The notes under the pieces were generated by a model that saw only the letters and a program-made list of their open reading frames with translations, was not told where the DNA came from and searched no databases. Of a stretch of 64,000 nucleotides of DNA, positions 34,925 through 44,817 are shown in pieces. The stretch is from assembly GCA_016214035.1 (NCBI GenBank), contig JACRPF010000007.1:1-64000 (forward strand), given 5' to 3'. Both the position numbers and the translations under genes were made by a program. How positions within the stretch are numbered: position 1 is the first letter of the stretch; each line of letters opens with the position of its first letter. Source of the stretch: Spirochaetota bacterium. Lineage in GTDB: Bacteria > Spirochaetota > Brachyspiria > Brachyspirales > JACRPF01.

Positions 34925-36757
34925 ATGAACAAAAATAAAATAGAATTGCTTTCACCCGCAAAAGACCTCGAATGCGGTATGGCCGCGGTTGACTGCGGCG
35001 CTGACGCGGTATACATCGGCGGACCTTCGTTCGGCGCCCGTGCGGCGACATCGAACACCATCGAAGATATTGAAAAACTTATTGCATATGCGCACCGCTA
35101 TTGGGTCAAAATATACGTGACGCTGAATACGATACTTCGCGATGATGAACTTCCGGCCGCAGTTGACCTTATCAGAGAGTATCACCGCATCGGCGTTGAC
35201 GGTGTAATCATACAGGACATGGGACTGCTTGCATGCGATATCCCGCCGATTCCGCTCATCGCCAGCACGCAGATGAATAACGTTACACCGGAGCATGTCG
35301 CCTTCCTGGAGAAAACCGGATTTCAGCGTGCGGTACTGGCGCGCGAGCTGAGCCTGAACGATATCCGCGGTATTCACACCGCCGCACCCGGCATAGAACT
35401 TGAAAGTTTCATCCACGGGGCGCTCTGCGTATGTTACAGCGGCCAATGCTACATGAGCTACAGCATGGGCGGACGGAGCGCCAATCGCGGCGAATGCGCC
35501 CAGCCGTGCAGAAAGTGGTATACCGTACAGGACACCGGCGGGAAAAAAGTCGCCGAAGGCTATCTGCTATCCCTGGCCGATCTCAATCTGTCTGAACACA
35601 TCGGGCCAATGATCGACTGCGGTGTCACATCGTTCAAGATAGAGGGCCGGCTGAAAGACAAAAATTACGTAGCGAATGTCACCGCGTATTATCGAAACGC
35701 CATCGACAGGGTGCTCGCGGAGAAAAAGATTTCACGCTCATCGTCAGGTATATCGCATACCGATTTCATCCCCGACACAGCAAAGACATTCAACCGGGGA
35801 TATTCCGAGTATTATATCAACGGGAAACGCGGCCGCGTCGGTTCGATACAGACCCCGAAAATGGCGGGCGAAAAGATCGGGACAGTCACCGACATCATAC
35901 GGAATTCCATCGTTATCGAAGCAGCATCCCCGCTGAACACCGGCGACGGCATCAGCTTTTTCGACAGCGCGGGAAAACTCAGCGGCACCACGGTTGACGG
36001 CGTAAACGGGAAATTGATACGTGTCGGGAATACTGAAGAAATAAAGCGCGGCACGATTATCTATCGCAATCGCGACCATGCATTCATCACAAAGCTCGGT
36101 AAAAGCCGGAATATACGAGCGGTAGACGTCAGCATGCGCCTCTACCGTACAGACAGCGGTCTCGCGCTTGAAGTAATCGATGCAGACGGGATAACGGCTT
36201 CGTACACATGGGAAGGAGCATTACTGCCCGCAGAAAAACAGGAGCAGGCGCTGACGCAGCTCAGAACGCAGCTTATGAAAACCGGCGGCAGCATGTTTCA
36301 CTGCACATCGGTTTCAATTGATCTTTCGCCGACCGTATATTTTCTGCCCGCATCAACAACGAACGCAATACGGCGCAATGCGCTGGAACTTCTGATAAAG
36401 GAAAGAGAACTGCATCGGCCCAAAATCGAACGGACACGGACAGATAACAGTGAACCGTATCCGATAAAAGAATTATCGTATCTCGGCAACATCTTCAACA
36501 GCAAGGCAAAAGACTTTTATCAGCGGCACGGTGTGACAGCCGTAACACCCGCGGCTGAAACGGGACTGAACATGGAAGGCCGCATCGTCATGAAAACACG
36601 ATACTGCCTGAGATTTCAGCTGGGAATGTGCAGCGGCACGAACGGACAGAACGACCAGCTCACGCTCATCGATGAGGATGGACGCTCATTCAATCTGGAA
36701 TTCGACTGCACCCGATGCGGCATGAACATCAGTAAAGGAAAGCAGAAAGCAGGATAG
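34925..36757 (+). CDS. U32-family peptidase / RlhA-like rRNA-modification protein
   Basis: 610 residues. The N-terminus (IELLSPAKDLECGMAAVDCG, DAVYIGG) and the U32 signature (ESFIHGALCVCYSGQCYMS, about 160-178) are present, as are later cysteines in GECAQPCRKWY. The C-terminal extension ends in a Cys cluster (FDCTRCGM). The length and C-terminal DUF3656-like part fit E. coli RlhA (YdcP), required for hydroxylation of 23S rRNA C2501, better than the short YegQ/TrhP type. This assignment is by layout only. Confidence 0.8.
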   Translation: MNKNKIELLSPAKDLECGMAAVDCGADAVYIGGPSFGARAATSNTIEDIEKLIAYAHRYWVKIYVTLNTILRDDELPAAVDLIREYHRIGVDGVIIQDMGLLACDIPPIPLIASTQMNNVTPEHVAFLEKTGFQRAVLARELSLNDIRGIHTAAPGIELESFIHGALCVCYSGQCYMSYSMGGRSANRGECAQPCRKWYTVQDTGGKKVAEGYLLSLADLNLSEHIGPMIDCGVTSFKIEGRLKDKNYVANVTAYYRNAIDRVLAEKKISRSSSGISHTDFIPDTAKTFNRGYSEYYINGKRGRVGSIQTPKMAGEKIGTVTDIIRNSIVIEAASPLNTGDGISFFDSAGKLSGTTVDGVNGKLIRVGNTEEIKRGTIIYRNRDHAFITKLGKSRNIRAVDVSMRLYRTDSGLALEVIDADGITASYTWEGALLPAEKQEQALTQLRTQLMKTGGSMFHCTSVSIDLSPTVYFLPASTTNAIRRNALELLIKERELHRPKIERTRTDNSEPYPIKELSYLGNIFNSKAKDFYQRHGVTAVTPAAETGLNMEGRIVMKTRYCLRFQLGMCSGTNGQNDQLTLIDEDGRSFNLEFDCTRCGMNISKGKQKAG

Positions 36758-36781
36758 ACAACTCGCCTCCGGGCATATCGC

Positions 36782-36810
36782 TTGTATACATCGTCATGTC
36801 ATGCTATAGT
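36782..36810 (+). promoter_or_regulatory. Sigma-70 promoter of the Sel1/CsgG-like operon
   Basis: TTGTAT (36782-36787), a 17-bp spacer and TATAGT (36805-36810), with the extended -10 TGC just before. The gene starts at 36860. Confidence 0.65.
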
Positions 36811-36859
36811 GTATTTATCAGACGCCGGCACTTCCATCGAGTACGGCAAGGATAAGAAC

Positions 36860-37792
36860 ATGACATATATTCACTGGCTGATATGCGCAGCGCTTCTGGC
36901 ATCAGTAGCCGCGGGGCAGTCCAACAATGGAGAGCTCCTGTCAAACGCGAAAGCGGCGTATAACTCGGGCAACTATAATGAAGCGGTAAAACTCTATCAC
37001 GTCGCGGCAGAAAAGAGCAACGCGAAGGCGCAATACGCGCTCGGCGTCATGTATGAACACGGCAGAGGCGTGCCGCAGGACCTTCAGAAAGCGCGTGAGT
37101 GGTATCTGAAAGCGGCGGCGCTCGGCAGTGCTCCGGCGCAGAATAATCTCGGCTATTTATATTACACCGGACTCGGCGTTACGAAAGACGACAGTCGCGC
37201 ATTCCAGTGGTATATCGCGGCGGTGACGAATACCGGTAAAGACGAATGGAATATCGCGACCGCGTGGTGCAATGCGGGTACGATGTATCTCGAAGGCCGC
37301 GGCACACAGAAAGACATCGGCAAAGCGGTGGAGTACTACCGGAAGGCTGCCGACAGGGGAAACCCGAACGCGGCGAACAATCTCGCGTATCTGTACGAAC
37401 ACGGCGTAGGTGTTGCGCGGAATTATGACATGGCGATGCAGCTCTACCGCAAAGCGGCGGATCAGGGTTTCCCGTTCGCGGAGCACAATCTCGGCGTCAT
37501 GTATGAGAACGGCACCGGCGTTATGCTTGATTATAACGAAGCGCTGAAATGGTACGGCCAGGCGGCAGCGCAGAATAATACGCGCGCCCAGTATAAACTC
37601 GGCCGGCTCTATGAACGCGGACTTGGCGTTACGAAAGATCTCGTCGAGGCATATCGATGGTATTGGGTATCGGCGGAACGCGGCGAGGAAGACGCCCGGA
37701 ACGGTACGAATCGGCTGAAAACGCTCATGACTAAACAACAAATCGATGAAGCGATGAAACGGGCGGCAGTAAAAAAAGAAGGCTCAAAATGA
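36860..37792 (+). CDS. Exported Sel1-repeat protein
   Basis: 310 residues from the ATG at 36860 (AAGGATAAGAAC upstream; the earlier in-frame ATG lies in the promoter). A signal peptide (LICAALLASVAAG) precedes about seven Sel1 repeats of 36-40 residues (for example AQYALGVMYEHGRGVPQDLQ, AEHNLGVMYENGTGV, AQYKLGRLYERGLGV). Sel1 proteins are solenoid scaffolds for protein contacts, here in the periplasm or on the surface. The stop overlaps the start of the CsgG-like gene (ATGA), so the two are coupled and may work together. Confidence 0.85.
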   Translation: MTYIHWLICAALLASVAAGQSNNGELLSNAKAAYNSGNYNEAVKLYHVAAEKSNAKAQYALGVMYEHGRGVPQDLQKAREWYLKAAALGSAPAQNNLGYLYYTGLGVTKDDSRAFQWYIAAVTNTGKDEWNIATAWCNAGTMYLEGRGTQKDIGKAVEYYRKAADRGNPNAANNLAYLYEHGVGVARNYDMAMQLYRKAADQGFPFAEHNLGVMYENGTGVMLDYNEALKWYGQAAAQNNTRAQYKLGRLYERGLGVTKDLVEAYRWYWVSAERGEEDARNGTNRLKTLMTKQQIDEAMKRAAVKKEGSK

Positions 37793-38508
37793 TGAAAACG
37801 ATCAACATCGTCCGGCTGCGTATCGTTGCGGCATTTTCCCTGCTTATGATGTGTATCGGATGCACCGCAGCCTCAACCGCCTTTGTTGTTGTAAGTCCGG
37901 AATATTATAAGAACCAGATCAAGCGTGTTGCGCTCATCGGATTTGAAGACTATCCCGGCCTCACCGGTTCGGGTGAAAATTCGGCGACCATATTTGAAAA
38001 ATATCTGCTGCAGGGCGGTTACAGCCTCGTGGAACGCCGTCAGATCAACGAGCTTATGAAAGAACGGATGCTCCAATCCAACGGCACCTATGACCAGGCG
38101 ACGATTCAGAAGATCGGCAAGATTCTCGGCGTACATGCGCTGGTATTCGGCAGCCTCAACGATTACAACACACCGCGTGAACAGACGGTATTCGTTGACA
38201 TTCCCCAGCAGCAGAGCAGCCCCATCTACGGACAGATTGAGACGCGCGAGAAAAAAGGTGATACCTCGGTGAAGACAACACAGAACATCATTACCGGATA
38301 CAATTATTCATGGACAAGTCAGACGGTGGCGCAGCTTGAAAAGATACCGGCACATGTGGGAATATCGGTGCGTATGGTAAGTGTGGAAACAGGCGAAGTG
38401 ATATGGAGCGCGTCATCGTCCGGCGAAGGCACGTACGTGAATAAAGCGATGGAAGACGCATCGGCGCAGCTTATGAGCGCGGTGGCAAAGAAACTCGCGG
38501 CAAAATAA
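37789..38508 (+). CDS. CsgG/LpoB-like probable lipoprotein
   Basis: 239 residues; the N-terminus ends in a lipobox-like LLMMCIGC, so it is probably lipidated. The body matches the CsgG/HfaB/LpoB type (VALIGFEDYPGLTGSGENS, SLVERRQINELMKERMLQSN, ILGVHALVFGSLNDY, RMVSVETGEVIWSASSSGEG). The family forms outer-membrane secretion pores (CsgG) or activates cell-wall synthases (LpoB). It starts at the ATG overlapping the Sel1 stop; a second ATG one codon on (37792) is equally possible. A relative lies at 5.5-6.7 kb. Confidence 0.8.
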   Translation: MMKTINIVRLRIVAAFSLLMMCIGCTAASTAFVVVSPEYYKNQIKRVALIGFEDYPGLTGSGENSATIFEKYLLQGGYSLVERRQINELMKERMLQSNGTYDQATIQKIGKILGVHALVFGSLNDYNTPREQTVFVDIPQQQSSPIYGQIETREKKGDTSVKTTQNIITGYNYSWTSQTVAQLEKIPAHVGISVRMVSVETGEVIWSASSSGEGTYVNKAMEDASAQLMSAVAKKLAAK

Positions 38509-38542
38509 CATCCGCCGCTGAAACCTGAAAAAAACCGCAAAA

Positions 38543-38570
38543 TTGACATTTTTCGACTGACGCATATAAT
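38543..38570 (+). promoter_or_regulatory. Consensus sigma-70 promoter of tRNA-Leu
   Basis: Perfect TTGACA (38543-38548) and TATAAT (38565-38570), 16 bp apart, ending 11 bp before the tRNA. The GC-rich discriminator expected for a stable RNA promoter is only partial. Confidence 0.85.
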
Positions 38571-38581
38571 GCCTCAATCGC

Positions 38582-38667
38582 GCCGGAGTGGTGAAACTGG
38601 CAGACACGTAAGACTCAAAATCTTATGGGATTCACCTCCCGTGTGGGTTCAAGTCCCTCCTCCGGCA
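38582..38667 (+). tRNA. tRNA-Leu (anticodon CAA)
   Basis: 86 nt, class II with a long variable arm. Acceptor strands GCCGGAG and CTCCGGC pair, the anticodon stem is TAAGA/TCTTA with loop CTCAAAA, giving anticodon CAA (reads UUG). The T loop is TTCAAGT. The T stem has one T-T mismatch. CCA is not encoded. A repeat begins at the next base. Confidence 0.93.
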
Positions 38668-38836
38668 TAGCGCGGGATTATCCCGTTGACAATGAGGACA
38701 AAATGACAGTATCCAAAGCACCATACGCGCATGGAAGCGCGGTACCATAACATGCTCCCGCGCTTCGCGAGCGCCAGCGGTGCCGGATGCCGCCAGTGAG
38801 CACTCCGGTGCGAACACGCGAGAGTGACAGCGTATA
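38668..38836. repeat. Structured dispersed repeat, copy B
   Basis: Homologous to 10647-10793. Stems: CGGGA/TCCCG (about 38672-38684), CGCGC/GCGCG (38726-38730 and 38737-38741), GCGCT/AGCGC. Compared with copy A it has extra sequence of about 20 bases near CAGTGAGCACTCCGGTGCG. It begins immediately after the tRNA discriminator base; the first hairpin may act as tRNA terminator. 38837-38937 shows only the glmS leader. Confidence 0.75.
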
Positions 38837-38937
38837 ACATAATATCACCTTTTACCGGTATTTAGGTTATTATGTGCGCATGCCGGTGATACAAACACAG
38901 CGGGCATCGCAGTTATGATCAATAAGGAGAGCCATTC

Positions 38938-40764
<1,827 letters not shown>

Positions 40765-40778
40765 TTTTTTTTTGCAGC

Positions 40779-42161
40779 TCATTTTCCGATACAGAACCGC
40801 GAGAATATCTCGGTGACAATTTCATCACTTCTAATCTCGCCGAGCACTTCGGCAAGCGACCGTTCGGCAGCGGTCAGTTCATACGAAACGACATCGATGG
40901 TCCGCTTTTCGCGCATGGCTTTCTCACTGGCGTCAAGATGCGTTATACCGCGGGCCAATGCAGCACGTTCGCGTTCGTTCGTATATACCGACTGATCGAG
41001 CGCATGATGTTCCGACGCGCTGATGCGGTTTCCCATCGCAGCACGAAGTTCCTGCATACCGGCGCCGGTCACCGCTGACACGGCGATAGGTGCACGTCCG
41101 AACAACAACTCCGCCGCGTTCATATCGGCACGAAGCTCAAGGTCTGATTTATTGCGAATAACGATAACATCTTTACCCGAAGCAAGCTTTGCCGCATGGG
41201 CATCTTCATCGTTCATCGGACGGCTGCCGTCAAGTACGAACAGGACGACGTCGGCCTTTGCTATTTGCTCTTCTGCACGCGCGACACCGATAGTCTCCAC
41301 CGTGTCGCTCGTTTCGCGAAGTCCCGCAGTATCCGTCAGATGGAAAGGTATGCCGTCAATATCTATCTCAGCATGAAGCACATCGCGCGTAGTGCCGGCG
41401 GTGTCGGTGACGATGGCGCGCGACGAACCCGCAAGCGCATTGAATATGCTCGATTTACCGGTATTCACCGCACCGGCAATGACGGCGGACACGCCTTTCA
41501 TGAGTCTGGCAGCAGTGACGGATATATCGAGAATGTGAACGATATCCGCCCGCACGGAGGCAACGGCCTTCATAAGCCCGTCGTATGAAAATGAACCGGT
41601 ATCCTCGTCGGGGAAATCAAGCTCCCCTTCTATCATGATACGCGCTTCCTTCACGGCGGTACGCAGCGTCTGAATCTCCCGGGAGAACGTCCCCTGCATC
41701 TTCATCACACTGTGATGCGCCGCAAGCGCATTATCGCTCATGATAAGATCGTGTATCGCCTCGGCTTCGGCAAGGTCTATCTTCCCGTTCATGTACGCGC
41801 GAAAACTGAACTCACCGCCCTCCGCCATGCGCGCACCGTGACGGATGAGAAGACGCATGACGGCGTCGATGACAACCGGGGCGCCGTGCGAGACGATCTC
41901 GGCGGTATCCTCGCCGGTGAACGAACGTGGTGTCACCATCGTCATGAGCATGGCATCGTCTACCAGCCGTCCGTCGTCGTGCACTCTGACGCGGCGTGCA
42001 ATACCGCCGGCTATGTCAACGATCGGTTCTCCGTTATATGTCCTGCAGCATGACCGCACGATACTGAATGTCTCCGGCCCGCTGATGCGGATGACCGCAA
42101 GTGCGCTCCGCCCGAACGGTGTTGCGAGCGCGGCAATGGTGTCTGTCATCTGGCTATTCAT
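40779..42161 (-). CDS. mnmE: tRNA uridine-5-carboxymethylaminomethyl modification GTPase
   Basis: 460 residues, complete. N-terminal TrmE domain (DTIAALATPFGRSALAVIRI), a helical middle, and a G domain: G1 GAVNTGKSSIFNAL, G3 DTAG, G4 NKSD. The C-terminal FCIGK motif needed for modification is intact. With MnmG it modifies the wobble uridine of several tRNAs. The start at 42161 has no Shine-Dalgarno sequence, but a promoter ends 6 bp upstream, so a leaderless message is likely; a second ATG at codon 5 has no better signal. Convergent with glmS with only a T-run between. Confidence 0.96.
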   Translation of the reverse strand: MNSQMTDTIAALATPFGRSALAVIRISGPETFSIVRSCCRTYNGEPIVDIAGGIARRVRVHDDGRLVDDAMLMTMVTPRSFTGEDTAEIVSHGAPVVIDAVMRLLIRHGARMAEGGEFSFRAYMNGKIDLAEAEAIHDLIMSDNALAAHHSVMKMQGTFSREIQTLRTAVKEARIMIEGELDFPDEDTGSFSYDGLMKAVASVRADIVHILDISVTAARLMKGVSAVIAGAVNTGKSSIFNALAGSSRAIVTDTAGTTRDVLHAEIDIDGIPFHLTDTAGLRETSDTVETIGVARAEEQIAKADVVLFVLDGSRPMNDEDAHAAKLASGKDVIVIRNKSDLELRADMNAAELLFGRAPIAVSAVTGAGMQELRAAMGNRISASEHHALDQSVYTNERERAALARGITHLDASEKAMREKRTIDVVSYELTAAERSLAEVLGEIRSDEIVTEIFSRFCIGK

Positions 42162-42167
42162 GGCGGT

Positions 42168-42196
42168 ATTGTATAGCGCGGCAAAATATTGTGCAA
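42168..42196 (-). promoter_or_regulatory. Sigma-70 promoter of mnmE, probably leaderless
   Basis: On the minus strand TTGCAC (42196-42191), a 17-bp spacer and TACAAT (42173-42168), then six bases and the ATG. Confidence 0.55.
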
Positions 42197-42280
42197 CGCG
42201 GGCTATAAAAATGGCAACTTGAAATCTTAATATACGCGTAACAAAATCTTAATAGTTACAAAGCCTTCCCCGGCACTATG

Positions 42281-42289
42281 TGCTATACT
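42281..42289 (+). promoter_or_regulatory. Extended -10 promoter of the ADP-ribosylglycohydrolase gene
   Basis: TGCTATACT, an extended -10 element, 26 bp before the start at 42316. No good -35 box is seen. Confidence 0.45.
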
Positions 42290-42315
42290 ATCTCCAAGTC
42301 ACAGGAGTACACACC

Positions 42316-44250
42316 ATGAAACAGATATCGTATCCCGAATACTACGACAAAACACTCGGATGCTGGATAGGGAAAAGCATCGGCGGCACCATCGGCGCAC
42401 AGGCCGAAGGCATACGCAAGATAATGAACTATACGTTCGACAACGCATTCCCCGACGAGCTCCCGCCCAACGACGACCTTGACCTGCAGCTTCTCTGGCT
42501 TGAGGTGATGGAAAAAGAGGGACCGCATTTTACCTCAAATGACCTCGCCGACATATGGCTCGAGAAATGCTGGTATCCGTTCAACGAATACGGCATCTTC
42601 AAATGGAATTACCGCAAAGGGATCAAACCGCCTGCAAGCGGACGATACAACAACGCGTTCTGGTCCACCGGCATGGGATGCCCGATACGGAGCGAAATCT
42701 GGGCGGCGGTATTCCCCGGCAACGAAAAGCTCGCGGCGGCGTATGCGTATAAGGACGGATGCCTTGACCACGATGCGACATCGGTTGAAGCCGAACAGAT
42801 GTTCTCGGCGATGGAATCCGCGGCATACTTTGAGGACGATATTTTTACACTGCTCACCATCGGCATGAAATATCTCGGCAGAGAGAATCCGATACGCGGC
42901 GGCATCGATTTCATCGTGGACGCGTACAAGAAAAAGATACCATGGCAGAAAGTCTGGGAAACATTCATCATACGTTACGGAAATCCCGAGGCGTGCGACG
43001 CCATCGTCAATGTACCGCTCACCATCATGGCGCTTCTCTACGGCAAAGGCGATTTTCCCGAGACCATGCTTCTTGCACTTAACATGGGCTACGATACGGA
43101 CTGTACCGCGGCCACCGCGGGCTCCATACTCGGCATCATATCGGGTGCGGCGAAGATACCGGCGCTCTGGAAGGACAAGCTCAACGATACGCTGGTCATC
43201 GGCATCAACACCAAACGCCCGGAGAACACAATTACCCGTCTTGCGGCGGACACCTGCGTACTCGGCGTCGCCTATGCCGGCACGGTGAACAAAGCGGTGA
43301 GCATCACGAAAACGCCGACGACTATCGCATCCGTTGATGCGGCGCTCATCGGCAAACCGAAAAACGTTACGATAACCGTTGATTATAACGTACTGCCGAC
43401 CATAGCGATGAACGGTACGGCGGTCGTTACACTGAACATCCATAACGCCGCCGGCAAACCGGTATCGGGAACACTGTCGATTAAAACACCGACAGGTTTC
43501 ACGGTTAAACACAAAAACCGCGTCAGCCTGAAGAACGGCGGCACAGTGTCGGTCAGTGTCGCGGTATCACATGCAGGAAAGACGCTAGCTGAAAAGAACA
43601 TCTTCATTGCGTCCGTCGTGAGCGGAAAGAATAAACTCGTCGAAAAATCCTTCGGCATCGCCGGTGCGGCACGCTGGCAGGTCTATGGCCCCTACTGGGA
43701 CATCTACGACCGGGCGAAGCAGCCGCAGGACCCCTACGACGCGCGCAACCGCCCGCAGCGTAACGACATGTCGTGGCGCAATTATCTTGTCTCACTCGAC
43801 CGCGACTTCATCGCTTGGAACGACGACGCAGCAGTCAAAACCGCCGCCGAGCGGACCAAAGCGATATTCGGCACGAACATCATCGATGCGCATGAATATC
43901 TCGTCCCTGTAGATGCGTTCCTGTCATATCAGGGTGAAGGATGCCTCTATTTGGTGCGCGAATTCCTTTCACCCATCGAGCGGAAGGTTAAAATACGTTT
44001 CGGCAGCAGCAGCCCCGCGGCTGTCATGCTCAATGGAACTGAGATTATTAAGCAGCAGAATCACGCACGCTGGCAGCCCGCGCAGGTCATGGTGGATGCG
44101 GTGCTTCAGCAGGGTGTAAATAAAATCGTCATCAAGGTCCTCAAGCGCGATACCGTCCCGACAGTATCTATCGCATTCCATGAGACGAATACTTCCGGCG
44201 GAGGACCGCTGCACCAGGAATATATCGACGATATCGTGTCGGTGGGATAA
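42316..44250 (+). CDS. ADP-ribosylglycohydrolase-family protein with C-terminal beta domains
   Basis: 644 residues from the ATG with CAGGAG upstream. Residues about 1-330 match the ADP-ribosylglycohydrolase fold: GCWIGKSIGGTIGAQAEG, CLDHDATSVEAEQMFSAM and the metal motif GYDTDCTAATAGSILG. The C-terminal 300 residues are beta-rich (Ig-like TVDYNVLPTIAMN..., then a jelly-roll-like part). The family removes ADP-ribose or hydrolyses related N-glycosides. No signal peptide is seen. Fusion with sugar-binding-type domains, and the surrounding glycan genes, leave open an action on a carbohydrate. Confidence 0.8.
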   Translation: MKQISYPEYYDKTLGCWIGKSIGGTIGAQAEGIRKIMNYTFDNAFPDELPPNDDLDLQLLWLEVMEKEGPHFTSNDLADIWLEKCWYPFNEYGIFKWNYRKGIKPPASGRYNNAFWSTGMGCPIRSEIWAAVFPGNEKLAAAYAYKDGCLDHDATSVEAEQMFSAMESAAYFEDDIFTLLTIGMKYLGRENPIRGGIDFIVDAYKKKIPWQKVWETFIIRYGNPEACDAIVNVPLTIMALLYGKGDFPETMLLALNMGYDTDCTAATAGSILGIISGAAKIPALWKDKLNDTLVIGINTKRPENTITRLAADTCVLGVAYAGTVNKAVSITKTPTTIASVDAALIGKPKNVTITVDYNVLPTIAMNGTAVVTLNIHNAAGKPVSGTLSIKTPTGFTVKHKNRVSLKNGGTVSVSVAVSHAGKTLAEKNIFIASVVSGKNKLVEKSFGIAGAARWQVYGPYWDIYDRAKQPQDPYDARNRPQRNDMSWRNYLVSLDRDFIAWNDDAAVKTAAERTKAIFGTNIIDAHEYLVPVDAFLSYQGEGCLYLVREFLSPIERKVKIRFGSSSPAAVMLNGTEIIKQQNHARWQPAQVMVDAVLQQGVNKIVIKVLKRDTVPTVSIAFHETNTSGGGPLHQEYIDDIVSVG

Positions 44251-44265
44251 GCGGAGAAAGTAGTT

Positions 44266-44446
44266 CGCGCGTTGATGCTCGGCGCGAAATATCTTTCTCG
44301 AAATCGCTGCATAACTCGCATGTTATTTTTGTTCCATTATTGAGCCATAGTTCTAATAATCATGTTTCGCTTCCCGGTATTGCCGTCTTTGCTCAAACAG
44401 ATGCAGCGATTTCTCGAAAGACATTTCGCGCCTTCGCTATCGCGCG
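44266..44446. mobile_element. MITE-like element 1
   Basis: 181 bp bounded by CGCGCG on both sides. Terminal inverted repeats of 32 bp (44281-44312 and 44401-44432: GGCGCGAAAT..., ending in GCTGCAT) differ at about three positions. The AT-rich interior has no gene. The right arm is homologous to the left arm of element 2. Confidence 0.65.
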
Positions 44447-44647
44447 TTGGGATTAGAAATGAATTGGTTGTCGGTTCAGGAATAATTATTTGCCGTTTTG
44501 GGATTACTGCCTGAAAGATACAAAAACGTATCTCTGCGAGACAGTTTAGCACCTTCGATGCTATGATTGAATAAGGTATCTTTGAGGATCCTTTTAGTAC
44601 CTTTGGCATATCTCTTATATATACCAACCACTATTTCATTCTATCAG
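44447..44647. other. AT-rich spacer between two MITE-like elements
   Basis: No gene seen. It contains small palindromes (GATAC...GTATC near 44516-44534) and a stretch near 44545-44560 that weakly resembles the element ends, perhaps an older degraded copy. Confidence 0.35.
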
Positions 44648-44817
44648 CGCGCGTAGCGAAGGACGGAAATGTCTTTCTCGAAATCGGCAAATATTCGAAC
44701 GGAATAAGCACAACCAAGTAAAAGACAATTATGCGAGAATTGCAATAACGTGAACTTGGTGGAATGAAGTTTTTGCCGATTTCGAGAAAGATATTTCCGT
44801 CCGAGCGACCGCGCGCG
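44648..44817. mobile_element. MITE-like element 2
   Basis: 170 bp bounded by CGCGCG at 44648-44653 and 44812-44817. Inverted arms of about 40 bp (44661-44691 and 44771-44802 are almost perfect complements: GGACGGAAAT..., ending in TCGGCAAA). It ends exactly one base before the pncB stop codon. No transposase is nearby. Confidence 0.65.

Noticed and set aside
38841-38937. glmS ribozyme or riboswitch upstream of glmS
   Set aside because: The leader is short and lacks the conserved ribozyme core; only a normal AAGGAG binding site is seen.
42535-43512. A 325-codon open frame on the minus strand
   Set aside because: Antisense to the ADP-ribosylglycohydrolase gene with no supporting signals.
44266-44817. 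Degraded insertion sequence with a transposase remnant
   Set aside because: No frame in the region shows transposase motifs; only short non-coding inverted-repeat elements are supported.
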